From positions 496,001-560,000 of the forward strand of contig CAYNRE010000032.1 of the NCBI GenBank assembly GCA_964399535.1: a stretch of DNA of 64,000 bases. Direction: 5' to 3'. The notes under the pieces were generated by a model, which had not been told where the DNA came from, ran no database searches, and worked only from the letters and a program-made list of their open reading frames with translations. The translations under genes and the position numbers were made by a program. Position 1 is the stretch's first letter. Each line of letters starts with the position of its first letter. This document shows, one piece after another, positions 9,087 through 17,135 of this stretch. This stretch comes from CAYNRE01 sp964399535. GTDB taxonomy: Bacteria > Planctomycetota > Planctomycetia > Pirellulales > CAYNRE01.

Positions 9087-9893
9087 ATGGAAATCCCCCT
9101 GTTTCAGGTCGACGCCTTCACTCAGCGGCCCTTTGGCGGCAATCCGGCGGCGGTTTGTCCGCTCGAGCGCTGGCTGCCCGAGGCGCTCTTGCAAGCACTG
9201 GCAATGGAGAACCAGCTCTCGGAAACCGCGTATTTGGTGGGGGGCCGGGGGCGCTACCAGCTCCGCTGGTTTACCCCCGCGGTCGAGGTCGATCTATGCG
9301 GCCACGCCACGCTGGCGGCCGCGCTGGTGGTATGTCGCCACCTGGAGCCCGGCTGCTCAGAGATTGTCTTCGATACTCGAAGCGGACCGCTAGGCGTAAG
9401 CCGCCAGGGAGACCGTTTCCAGCTTGATTTGCCCCTCTCGCCGATTGTGCCCTGCGAAACCCCCGCCGCGCTACGGCAGGGGCTGGGATGCGAGCCCAGG
9501 GCCGTGCTGAAGGGGCCCGACTACCTGGCTGTATTCGACACGGAAGACGCGGTCCGGGGGCTGAACCCCGACTTTCGCCGCCTGGCGCAGCTCGACTCGC
9601 GGGGCCTGATTGTGACGGCGCCCGGCCGCGATTGCGATTTTGTATCGCGGTTCTTCGCCCCGCAGTCGGGCATCGACGAGGATCCGGTCACCGGGTCGGC
9701 CCACACGAGCCTGGTGCCGTATTGGGCCCAGCAAACCGGGCGGCGCGAGTTCTTCGCTCGGCAAGTTTCCCGGCGAGGTGGCGAGCTGTGGTGCACCCTG
9801 GCGGGCCAGCGGGTGCTGATCGCCGGCTGCGCGGTCGAGGTGCTGCGGGGTACCGTGTACCTGGAGGATGAACTGGCCAAGGCCGAGCACTGA
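9087..9893 (+). CDS. PhzF-family isomerase
   Basis: A 268-aa protein of the PhzF/diaminopimelate epimerase-like fold. The family hallmarks are visible: VDAFTQRPFGGNPAAV at the N-terminus, MENQLSETAYL with the catalytic Glu (near residue 45), the central VDLCGHATLAAA, and GIDEDPVTGSAHTSLVPYW in the second half. Members isomerise small cyclic acids; the actual substrate is unknown here because no phenazine genes are nearby. Start ATG 9087 gives the canonical MEIPLFQVDAF opening; there is no clear Shine-Dalgarno. The gene is flanked by genes on the opposite strand, so it appears monocistronic. Confidence 0.92.
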   Translation: MEIPLFQVDAFTQRPFGGNPAAVCPLERWLPEALLQALAMENQLSETAYLVGGRGRYQLRWFTPAVEVDLCGHATLAAALVVCRHLEPGCSEIVFDTRSGPLGVSRQGDRFQLDLPLSPIVPCETPAALRQGLGCEPRAVLKGPDYLAVFDTEDAVRGLNPDFRRLAQLDSRGLIVTAPGRDCDFVSRFFAPQSGIDEDPVTGSAHTSLVPYWAQQTGRREFFARQVSRRGGELWCTLAGQRVLIAGCAVEVLRGTVYLEDELAKAEH

Positions 9894-9989
9894 GCCGGTC
9901 GCCACGCGGTAGCCGATCGATTCTGCGGTAGAGACGAATGAGAAATGCCGGTGAGACCGACTTCTCGTCGGCCGTACCGCCGCCGGGAT

Positions 9990-10781
9990 TCATTCGTCCG
10001 GCACCAGCGCCACGGCGCGGCACCAGCCGGCGCTGGCCCCCTCGATCTTGACCGGCAGGCAGGAAACCAGGTAGCCGGTCGCCGCCGGCAGCGACCCCAG
10101 GTTGGCCAGCTTTTCGATCTGGCAGTACTCGCGGTCGATGCCGGCGAAGTGGGCGGGCCAAATCTGGCGGCCGTCGCCCGTTTGTTGAAAGTCAGCGACC
10201 ATCGCGGCGAACGGCCGGTCGAGCGTGTAGGCATCGATGCCGATCACGCGCACCCCTTGATCGACCAGCCAAAGCACCTCGTCGCGCCCCAGCCCGGGCT
10301 GTGCGAAATAGGCCGGGGTGTCGATTCGCATGTCGGCCCCGGTCCACAACAGCACGATTTCGCCGGGCGACAAACGATGGTCGATCGCGGCCAGCGCGGC
10401 GGTTAAATCGGCGATCGTAATCCGCTCGCCCGGGGCCAGGTGGCGCACGTCGAGCCGCACGCCGGGGGCCAGGCACCAGGAGAGCGGAATCTCGTCGATC
10501 CGCCGGGCGGGCCGGCCCTCGCTGGTTGAAGCGTAGTGGTAGGGGGCATCGACGTGGGTACCGGTGTGGGTAATGGCCGTAATCTGTTCCACGGCCCAAC
10601 CCTGACCCTGGGAATACACCAGGTCCGACGGCTCGATGCCAAACAGTTGGCACATCTGCGTCAGCCCTTCGCCCTCGTGCGTGAGGTATCGAATCTGGGC
10701 CGGCAGCGGCTCGCTGGGCGATTGGTGGCTGAGCGCCACGCTCAGATCGATCAGCCGCAGCTTGGGCCAGGGGGTGGGCAT
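9990..10781 (-). CDS. Cyclase-family (kynurenine formamidase-like) metal hydrolase
   Basis: A 263-aa protein of the cyclase/KynB superfamily. The Zn/Mn-binding signature HTGTHVDAPYHY (about residues 92-103) is complete, preceded by the usual LIDLSVALSHQSP opening and followed by a conserved IGIDAYTLDRPF segment. Bacterial kynurenine formamidases, isatin hydrolases and polyketide cyclase-like proteins share this scaffold, and no kynurenine pathway genes lie nearby, so the substrate is open. The ATG lies one base after the TGA of the upstream membrane-protein gene (TGACATG), pointing to translational coupling. It is the last gene of a three-gene operon with that protein and a phosphoesterase. 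Confidence 0.87.
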   Translation of the reverse strand: MPTPWPKLRLIDLSVALSHQSPSEPLPAQIRYLTHEGEGLTQMCQLFGIEPSDLVYSQGQGWAVEQITAITHTGTHVDAPYHYASTSEGRPARRIDEIPLSWCLAPGVRLDVRHLAPGERITIADLTAALAAIDHRLSPGEIVLLWTGADMRIDTPAYFAQPGLGRDEVLWLVDQGVRVIGIDAYTLDRPFAAMVADFQQTGDGRQIWPAHFAGIDREYCQIEKLANLGSLPAATGYLVSCLPVKIEGASAGWCRAVALVPDE

Positions 10782-10782
10782 G

Positions 10783-11151
10783 TCAGGAAGGGGTCCGACC
10801 GGTGGGAACCTTGACGGGGGCGGCCGCCGCCGGAGGGATCGGCGGCGAGGTATCGGCCCCGTGGACGACCACCCGCGGCTCGCCGCGCGGCGTGCGCCAC
10901 CACTGGCGCACCCAGCGGACGCCGCTCCAGAGCATGGTAAGGCCGACCGGCGCCGTCAGCGAAAGACCTAAAAACACCACCGTGGCAAACGGGTTGTTGC
11001 GGGCCACGGAACGCAGCATGCCGCCGTAAATGGCGGCCATGATGCTGATCAGAATCATGCTCTGCAGCAGGCCCGAAAGGCTGAACTGCCAGCGGCCCAA
11101 GACGGCCTGAGGTTCGGTTGCCGGGCGCGGCGGCAATGCAACGGGTTCCAT
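10783..11151 (-). CDS. Small membrane protein of unknown function
   Basis: A 122-aa protein with two predicted transmembrane helices, LSGLLQSMILISIMAAIYGG (about residues 25-44) and FATVVFLGLSLTAPVGLTML (about 54-73), then a basic cytoplasmic segment (VRWVRQWWRTPRGE) and a Pro/Ala-rich tail. The FSLSGLL...I...A opening resembles short planctomycete membrane proteins, but no family can be named. ATG 11151 was chosen because the upstream codons look non-coding. It lies 19 bp after the phosphoesterase stop and 1 bp before the cyclase-family start, so the three are probably expressed together. This operon position is the only functional clue. Confidence 0.7.
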   Translation of the reverse strand: MEPVALPPRPATEPQAVLGRWQFSLSGLLQSMILISIMAAIYGGMLRSVARNNPFATVVFLGLSLTAPVGLTMLWSGVRWVRQWWRTPRGEPRVVVHGADTSPPIPPAAAAPVKVPTGRTPS

Positions 11152-11170
11152 ACCGGCCCCCTTGCCAGGC

Positions 11171-12049
11171 TCAGGACAGGTTCGTGATGCGGCTGACCAA
11201 CTCCGCATGGGTATAGGCGCGGTCGGTGGGAATCATCAGCACCGTGGCCTTTTCGCCGGCACAATCGAGGATGATTTGCAGCGAGTTGGGGGCCTGATAC
11301 CCCTTTTCGCACGGTTCGTGCCCGTGAATCAGCACCTTGGCCCCGGTGAGATCGGCGAAGGCGCGGGCATTGGCCTCGCGAAAATCGCGGCCCCACATCA
11401 TGCGAAACAGCGGCCCCTGCTCTTTGAAATCGAGCGGTCCCAGCGGCTTGGTCAGCACCGTGGGGTCCCAAGAGCGAGCATCGGTTTCCTCGGGCACGGT
11501 GTGACAAACCATCACATCGCCGGGCAACCGGACTGCCAGCGGGCAGCTTCTGAGAAAGGGCAAGTAGGCCTCGCGCACTTTCTCGGCGGCGGGGCCGTAG
11601 GCCTCCTGCAGGCCCATGCGGAACATTACGTTCAGCATTTTACGGGCCTTGAGGATGGGGTAGTCGGTCAGTTCGGCCAGCTCGTGGTTGGAAAGCAGAA
11701 AGTGAAACCGCTCGGGATACTGCACCTTGAGCCGGGCCACGTCCTCGAGCATGGTGTGCGACATGCAGCCGCCCGTGGCATACGTCGGCCCGCCATGGCA
11801 CACCTCCTGCATGATCAAATGCCGGCGGGGTTGCTGGTCGAGGTCGGCCAGGCGGCGAATCGCGTTGAAATTCCGCCGGTGGCCGTGCAGGTCGGCAGTG
11901 ACGAGCACATCGGAGGCGATCTCGGCGTCGAGCACCACCACGTTGCCACGGCGGCTCGGAGTGCGCAGGTTGGCTTCGGCAGCCCTTTGAAAGGTGTCGA
12001 TCACCTGCTCGATGTATTCAAACGACGCGACCACGCGGCAACCTGGCAC
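11171..12049 (-). CDS. Calcineurin-like (PPP-type) metallophosphoesterase
   Basis: A 292-aa protein with metallophosphoesterase signatures: DVLVTADLHGHRRNF (first metal-binding block, about residues 47-61), FLLSNHELAEL (the GNHE block, here SNHE), a later VMVCHTVPEE and the final LIHGHEPCEKGY. The order matches the Ser/Thr phosphatase/Ap4A hydrolase superfamily, but the second block (normally GDxxDRG) is degenerate, so activity may differ from classic phosphatases. The first possible start is GTG 12049; a second GTG at 12034 is also plausible. It heads a three-gene operon with a small membrane protein and a cyclase-family hydrolase. The biological substrate cannot be deduced. Confidence 0.78.
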   Translation of the reverse strand: MPGCRVVASFEYIEQVIDTFQRAAEANLRTPSRRGNVVVLDAEIASDVLVTADLHGHRRNFNAIRRLADLDQQPRRHLIMQEVCHGGPTYATGGCMSHTMLEDVARLKVQYPERFHFLLSNHELAELTDYPILKARKMLNVMFRMGLQEAYGPAAEKVREAYLPFLRSCPLAVRLPGDVMVCHTVPEETDARSWDPTVLTKPLGPLDFKEQGPLFRMMWGRDFREANARAFADLTGAKVLIHGHEPCEKGYQAPNSLQIILDCAGEKATVLMIPTDRAYTHAELVSRITNLS

Positions 12050-12114
12050 CCGCAGGAGAATCGATGGTAATGGGCCCAGCGACGGGCCCCGGCGCGATAC
12101 CTACAGGGTACAGC

Positions 12115-13263
12115 CTACAAGGGCCGGCTGCGCTCGGGGAGCGGCGGGGGCTCGGTGGTTGGCATCGCCGCGATCCACTCCCGCAGCAGCGCCAACCCTT
12201 CTTCATGAACCAGGCGCTTCCCCAGTTCGGGCATCATGATTCCCGGATGGGTCGATCCCACGCGGTACACCAGGATCGAGTCGTCCGGCTTGCCGGGCAT
12301 GATATCGAAACGATGCCCGCCCGAGCCGGCGCCGGCGGCCACCGGCGAGCGGAACAAGCCGTAGTCGTAAGGGTTGCGCTGGCTATAGGTCAGGTCGAGC
12401 CCCGAGCCGCGAGCCGGCCCCCGCGGGTTGTGGCAATGGGCACAATTGATGTCGAGCCAGGCCCGGGCACGGTCGTCGAGCGAACCGCTGGAGGGGTCGT
12501 TCCAAACCGGGGCTCGGGGAGCGTCGCCGGGGGAGGGGGCCCCGTCGAGGGCTCCGATTTCGGTCCAGTGGGCAAGCTGATTGGCGCTTCCCTCGGCGTA
12601 GGCGAAATCGCGATTGAGATGCCGCGCCTTGGGCCCGATCGGCAGCAGAGACTTATTGTCGGTCTTGTGGCAGCCCTTGCACTGGTTGGCGTTGGGAATC
12701 AGGTAATTGTTCTCTTTCTGGCTGCCATCGACGTGGACCCAGCTGACGTCGGTGGTGCCGCCGGCCACTTTGAGCACGGCCTCGGTCTGCTCCGCGTTCC
12801 AAACGTAGGGCAAGCCCACCCAACCCTCGGGCTCGTGCTTGAGAATCCGGGTTTCGAGCAAACGCTGGCCCAGGCTGGGGTCGCGAATGTCGACCGGGCA
12901 AGCAAAGGTCTTGGCGATCACGGTGCCGACCGGAAACTCAAAGGCTTCCTCTTCCTGGTACTTGGCGGCCGTTCCCTCGGGCAGCTTCACGAACCGGTAC
13001 TTGAGCATGTAGTCGGTAAACAGAGGCGAATTCAAGTCGTAGGGAATTACCCCGGCGGCCGGCTTCTGCTCAACCGGATTGCCTTCGAACAGGGCATAAC
13101 TCGAGAGCAGCTTGGGAGGTCGCGGCTTAGCGGCCTTCGAGGTCGCCGGAGATTCCGCCGGGCGGCTGCATCCCAGAGCCAACACCCAGCCCAGGCAAAC
13201 CAGCAGCGCGAGACGGTGCCAGGCCGGGCCGCGAAAAGCCTGGCGGAGCGGAACGGGCGTCAT
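12115..13263 (-). CDS. SO2930-family diheme c-type cytochrome lipoprotein
   Basis: A 382-aa exported protein. The N-terminus is a lipoprotein signal (hydrophobic LALLVCLGWVLALGC, Cys near residue 32). Two heme c sites are visible: CKGCH at about residue 195 and CAHCH at about 274. Conserved-looking blocks around them (AGVIPYDLNSPLFTDYMLKY, LIPNANQCKGCH, WLDINCAHCHNPRG, MPGKPDDSILVYRV) match my recollection of the SO2930/TIGR03806 family. Members are typically found beside a parallel beta-helix protein, and exactly such a gene lies 386 bp upstream on the same strand. The function of the pair is unknown; membrane-anchored periplasmic electron transfer is inference. ATG 13263 starts the signal peptide. 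Confidence 0.85.
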   Translation of the reverse strand: MTPVPLRQAFRGPAWHRLALLVCLGWVLALGCSRPAESPATSKAAKPRPPKLLSSYALFEGNPVEQKPAAGVIPYDLNSPLFTDYMLKYRFVKLPEGTAAKYQEEEAFEFPVGTVIAKTFACPVDIRDPSLGQRLLETRILKHEPEGWVGLPYVWNAEQTEAVLKVAGGTTDVSWVHVDGSQKENNYLIPNANQCKGCHKTDNKSLLPIGPKARHLNRDFAYAEGSANQLAHWTEIGALDGAPSPGDAPRAPVWNDPSSGSLDDRARAWLDINCAHCHNPRGPARGSGLDLTYSQRNPYDYGLFRSPVAAGAGSGGHRFDIMPGKPDDSILVYRVGSTHPGIMMPELGKRLVHEEGLALLREWIAAMPTTEPPPLPERSRPL

Positions 13264-13649
13264 AAGTGGGTCACTCCACGAGAGCTATCTTACGAAATCA
13301 GCCCCAGGGGGGGTGATGTCCAAAGCGAACGGCCCGCCCTGCTTCGGGTGTCTATCCGCCAGGGCCCGGGCGCATCACTCCCCCGGCGGGTGCGAAGACC
13401 AGGCAACGCACCACGTTCCGCTCCGGCGGCCAGGGCCCCGGCTCGGTTGTCGTCGTCCGGCGACCGCGCGGCGGTGCGCTTCAGGCTACCCCGCGCTGGC
13501 AGTTCGCTGAAACCGGCCATCGCGGTCTGTTTCCGGCAGCGCCACGCCCTGAGCCGAGCTGCACTCGGCTCACAGAACAACGATCTACGTCGCTATTCTG
13601 CGATCGCGTCCCCGCGATCAGGCGGCCTGCTGAAACCTTCCACAGGCGG
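13264..13649. other. Gap between the beta-helix and cytochrome genes
   Basis: 386 bp without a supported gene. It contains a perfect 7-bp inverted repeat with a 4-nt loop at 13602-13619, close behind the beta-helix gene stop, but there is no T-run after it on the minus strand, so it is not called a terminator. Confidence 0.45.
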
Positions 13650-15065
13650 CTAGGGCAATCCAACCACGGCCGGAAGCGGTTCGTGCTTCCCGTCGTGCGG
13701 GGCCAAATCCTGACTAATATTCGGCGATTGGTTGTTGGCCAGGGCCTGGGCATCGAGATTTACAAAGTCGGCGTCGCCGTTGCCTTGAATGTAAATCCGC
13801 AGTTGTTCGGGCAACTGGCCATCGACCAGCTTGGTCGGGTCGGTCCAACCATCGTAGACAATATCGGGCACGGTACCCCCCAAAACGCTGGCCGCCACCT
13901 GGGCCAGCTCGCGCTGTGGCTTGTCGCCACCGCCCAGGAACGTGTTGTCGTGAATGTAGATCGCCTCGGGGTAGGGATCGTACTGCGGATCCTGCACCGG
14001 GTTGCCCGTGGTCATGTAGTTAATGACCGCCAGGTTGTAGGTCATGTTGTTCTCGAACGTGTTGTTAAACACCTCGACGTTGTCGTTGGCCATGATCAGC
14101 ATGCCGGTTCCCGGCGGAATATTGGCCACGATGTTGCCGGGCTTGGCGAAGTTGTCGATGTTGTTCTCGAACACCCGGTTGTTGTACACCCGGCAGTGGG
14201 TGCCGTTTTTCAGCAGATGGCCGGGCAGCGAGAAGACCAACAGCCCGCCGGTATTGTTGGTGGCGGTGTTGTCGTAAACGTCGGCGTTGACGGTGTTCTC
14301 GATTTCGATGCCCGCCACGTTCTCTTCGGCGGTGCAGTTGCGAACCACCACGTTGCGCGACTGACCCACGTAAATGCCGGCGTCGGAGGAGCCCCGGGCC
14401 ACGCAGCCTTCGATGAGTACCCGGTCGCAAAGCACCGGGTAAAGCGCGTAGGCCCCGTTGTCGGGATGGGGACCACGGGTCCACTCGGCCTTGACGTTGC
14501 GGAAGATGACGCCGTAGGCGCCGGCAACCTTGATGCCATCGGCGGTGGAATCCTGCAGCGTGAAGTCGGCGATCACGAAGTCGTCGGGGTCTCCTTCATG
14601 CGCGAAACTCTCTTCGACCGGCGCCCCTTCGATGGCCGCGCCCCCCTCGGCGGTGCGGCGAGCCGCTTCCTTTTGAATCAAAGAGTCGTTGCTGCCGGTA
14701 ATCTTCAGACCCTCGCCACCGGTGCCGGCCCCCATGCTCTTGAACGAGAGAATGGTTTTGTCCATGCCGGCGCCCCGGATCGTAACCCGTTTCTTTTCTT
14801 CCATCGAAAGCGTGGCGTTGAAATCGAAGGTTCCCTCGGCGAACTCGATGATGTCGCCGTCTTCACACTCGATCAGCGCGGTTTGTGCTTGCTCCTGAGC
14901 ATCGGGCCCGGGCTCGATGCGATGCACCGTCGCCTCGCTGTGGCCGTTCCCATTTCCATGACCGTTGCCATTGGCCGCTGCGTCGGCACCTTCCTGGTGA
15001 GCGCAACCGGCCAAGCTCAAGCCGCCCAGCAAGGCCAGGGCGAATCCGCATTGTTTCAGACGCAT
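13650..15065 (-). CDS. Parallel beta-helix repeat lipoprotein (SO2929-type partner)
   Basis: A 471-aa exported protein. A lipoprotein signal (MRLKQCGFALALLGGLSLAGC, lipobox Cys at 21) is followed by an Asn/Gly/His-rich linker and then a right-handed beta-helix: regularly spaced turns such as VIFRNVKAEWTRG, VLIEGCVARGSSDAGIYVG, NVVVRNCTAEENVAGIEIE, ADVYDNTATNNTGGLLVF and CRVYNNRVFENN. The N-terminal part (DIIEFAEGTFDFNATLSM, VTIRGAGMDKTIL) is pectate lyase-like, but no catalytic residues can be assigned. It fits the TIGR03805-type two-repeat beta-helix family that recurs next to SO2930-type diheme cytochromes, as it does here. Start ATG 15065 matches the signal peptide; the long upstream in-frame extension is not coding-like. 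Confidence 0.85.
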   Translation of the reverse strand: MRLKQCGFALALLGGLSLAGCAHQEGADAAANGNGHGNGNGHSEATVHRIEPGPDAQEQAQTALIECEDGDIIEFAEGTFDFNATLSMEEKKRVTIRGAGMDKTILSFKSMGAGTGGEGLKITGSNDSLIQKEAARRTAEGGAAIEGAPVEESFAHEGDPDDFVIADFTLQDSTADGIKVAGAYGVIFRNVKAEWTRGPHPDNGAYALYPVLCDRVLIEGCVARGSSDAGIYVGQSRNVVVRNCTAEENVAGIEIENTVNADVYDNTATNNTGGLLVFSLPGHLLKNGTHCRVYNNRVFENNIDNFAKPGNIVANIPPGTGMLIMANDNVEVFNNTFENNMTYNLAVINYMTTGNPVQDPQYDPYPEAIYIHDNTFLGGGDKPQRELAQVAASVLGGTVPDIVYDGWTDPTKLVDGQLPEQLRIYIQGNGDADFVNLDAQALANNQSPNISQDLAPHDGKHEPLPAVVGLP

Positions 15066-15642
15066 GGCAGCTTCCTTTTGAAACGCAACACCGGAAAACA
15101 GAGCGATCCCGCTCGAAGCACCCCAGGTTAAAACTACCCGCCACCCGGGGCGCGGGCCTTCATGGTAGTGCGCCGCCAGGCGGCTGACAATCGGCCGATC
15201 GTCTTTAACCATGGGTACTTGAGCGATTCTGTCACGACCGCGTGCAGGTTCGCCCAACCGCGGCGACCACCCCCCAAAAAGATGGTGTTTCGATGGCGGT
15301 CGAGAAGCGAGGCGAACGCCTGTAGCGATCGTGCCGAATTGCTGGATTCTAGGGATTCCTCGGACGATAAGGCTTGCAAGGGGGGAATCAGCGCGCGGCC
15401 GGCAGCCCCAAGAAGCTAGTTGGTGACACCGGTCAGGCCGTGGCTGGCTACGCGAAGGCTCGAACAGCCCCTCGCGTGCGGCTGGCCGCCACCGGGCACC
15501 CGAGCGGTCGAGCGCCTTGCGATTGGTCCAGCGTCCCGCAACGCGGTGGATCAACGCCACCCTGAATCGGTCCCGACCTGGCGGCCGCAGCGCCGCCGGC
15601 AAGTGCCGATTCCACTTACTTTGTGACCCAAGGATGGCCAAC
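15066..15642. other. Divergent intergenic region
   Basis: 577 bp between two divergently transcribed lipoprotein genes; it must hold both promoters. No clear -35/-10 pair, repeat or small gene was recognised. Confidence 0.45.
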
Positions 15643-15999
15643 ATGAAACGTGCGTTGTGGGCCCTGTTGCTGACCGCGATGGTCGGATCCAGCACCGGTT
15701 GTTGCCTGGTAGACCGGGTTTTTCATTGCCACCACTGCGGCCCGGCTGGCTGCGGCGCGGCCTGTGGCGGCGACTGTGGCGAGAAGTGCCGCAGCGGCGG
15801 CATTTATGGCGATCAGTACTGCCATGGCCGTGGCATCGGTTGTGCCTTGCTGGCCCGGGGACGCTGCCGCGACGGCGCTTGTGCCGACGCCGGGGTGCCG
15901 AGCGGTCCGCCGACGGCGCAGGTGACCTACCCGTATTACACGCTTCGCGGTCCGCGCGATTTCCTGTCCTGCGACCCGCAGGGACTGGATTCGTATTAA
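15643..15999 (+). CDS. Small Cys/His/Gly-rich lipoprotein, planctomycete type
   Basis: A 118-aa exported protein. The start MKRALWALLLTAMVGSSTGC is a lipoprotein signal with the acceptor Cys at about residue 20; the next residue is also Cys. The mature part is strikingly rich in Cys, Gly and His (HCHHCGPAGCGAACGGDCGEKC, given here as adjoining short pieces) and ends in TYPYYTLRGPRDFL, a tail I associate with short planctomycete cell-surface proteins. Cys spacing suggests disulfide cross-linking or metal binding, but this is inference. AAGG at 15630-15633 favours ATG 15643; ATG 15634 would add three residues. A strong rho-independent terminator follows at 16107, so the gene is probably monocistronic and well expressed. 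Confidence 0.75.
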   Translation: MKRALWALLLTAMVGSSTGCCLVDRVFHCHHCGPAGCGAACGGDCGEKCRSGGIYGDQYCHGRGIGCALLARGRCRDGACADAGVPSGPPTAQVTYPYYTLRGPRDFLSCDPQGLDSY

Positions 16000-16106
16000 C
16001 CGAACAGGGGTTAAACCGGCCCAAGCTTCTGTGTCGCACCCTTGGCAGGGGGCGTGCAGCCCGTGCTTGAGAAAGCCGGTGTTCGGGCACCGACGGACTC
16101 GACGAG

Positions 16107-16138
16107 AGCCCACCGCGAACCTGGCCGGTGGGCTTTTC
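16107..16138 (+). terminator. Rho-independent terminator after the Cys-rich lipoprotein gene
   Basis: Perfect 8-bp stem AGCCCACC / GGTGGGCT with a 12-nt loop, followed directly by TTT. It lies about 110 bp after the stop at 15999 and also faces the 3' end of the convergent CPBP protease gene. Confidence 0.75.
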
Positions 16139-16208
16139 TAGTTGGTCTCGGCCGAGACACGCCGTCGGCGGAGAAGTTCTGAACCGCTCGGCGCGATCCG
16201 GCTCGAGG

Positions 16209-17135
16209 CTACATCAAGTACCACGAGCCGGTGGCCAGTACATAGGCGCCCAGCAACAGGTTGGTCACGGCGTGGGCCACGACGCAGTCCCAGAGATTGC
16301 GCGTGCGCAAGTACATCGCCGAAATCAGGCTGAACCAGGCCAGCGCCGCTAAGATCTCGGCCGGGTGCATCGCCACGGCCGCCCCGGTCACCGACGCCAC
16401 GCCGGCCGGATCCCACTGGCCCGGCGGAACCTGCCACCAATCGGGCCGCGCAAAGTAGCGCATCAGAAACCCGCGGAGGAAAAACTCCTCGATCAGCGGT
16501 ACCACCAGCACCAGTCCGACCCAGCGCACCGCCAGAAAGCCCCAGGCCTCCAGCGGGCGATCGGCCAGTTGCTCGAGCGGGTTGTAGGCCGTGCGGGCCC
16601 CCATTCCCAGGCGAGCGCTCGGGCTCAGGCCCCCTAGGCCGGTTCGCTCCAGATCGACGAGCGCCACCCAAATCACGACGCCCACGGCCCCCACAATCAC
16701 GGCAGTGGGAGAAACTCGCGGACCGAAGCTGCGGTAGCCTGGCCAGAACCAGGCAATCATCCCCAGCAGCACCACCACCTTGAGCGTGTAAACCGCCGGG
16801 TACCAGGCGTACGAAACCTTCCAGGGTTGCGGGGGCGCCGCGGCACTCGTCTGGGAACCGGGCCGAGGCTCTTCGGCAGCCAAACCTTGCTCGGCACGGA
16901 TCGTGGGTTCCGACCCGGCTGGCGGAAGGGCCGATTCCAAGGTGTCGGAAGCAAGAGCCTGCTCGATGGGCGCCGGTCGCTGGTCGGCCGGCTGCTCGGG
17001 AGCCGGTTCGAGCGTGGTGATCAGCAAGAACACCACCAGCGGAAGCACGTAGAGCTTCCAATCACGCGGGGTCAGGTCCGGAGGAGGAGGAGCGAAGGGC
17101 CCCCCGGCGGAATTGGGTGTACCGGCAACTGCCAT
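16209..17135 (-). CDS. CPBP-family (CAAX/Abi-like) intramembrane protease
   Basis: A 308-aa polytopic membrane protein. The CPBP hallmark PLIEEFFLRGFLMRYF (about residues 213-228), with its paired Glu and downstream Arg, is intact; the second motif region, with His in MHPAEILAALAWFSL and WDCVVAHAVTNLLLGAY, provides the expected His residues. It resembles the CAAX prenyl protease-related group found beside exosortases, but no exosortase gene is present here. An Ala/Pro-rich, poorly ordered segment (about 45-95) separates the first helix from the rest. Start ATG 17135. Prenylated proteins are not expected in bacteria, so a role in protein maturation or bacteriocin immunity remains open. Confidence 0.85.
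   Translation of the reverse strand: MAVAGTPNSAGGPFAPPPPDLTPRDWKLYVLPLVVFLLITTLEPAPEQPADQRPAPIEQALASDTLESALPPAGSEPTIRAEQGLAAEEPRPGSQTSAAAPPQPWKVSYAWYPAVYTLKVVVLLGMIAWFWPGYRSFGPRVSPTAVIVGAVGVVIWVALVDLERTGLGGLSPSARLGMGARTAYNPLEQLADRPLEAWGFLAVRWVGLVLVVPLIEEFFLRGFLMRYFARPDWWQVPPGQWDPAGVASVTGAAVAMHPAEILAALAWFSLISAMYLRTRNLWDCVVAHAVTNLLLGAYVLATGSWYLM

Noticed and set aside
13602..13619. Perfect 7-bp inverted repeat with TCCC loop behind the beta-helix gene
   Set aside because: No T-run follows on the minus strand, so it is not supported as a terminator.
13683..15131. 482-codon plus-strand frame opposite the beta-helix gene
   Set aside because: Repetitive only because the beta-helix repeats are repetitive; no independent signal or motif.
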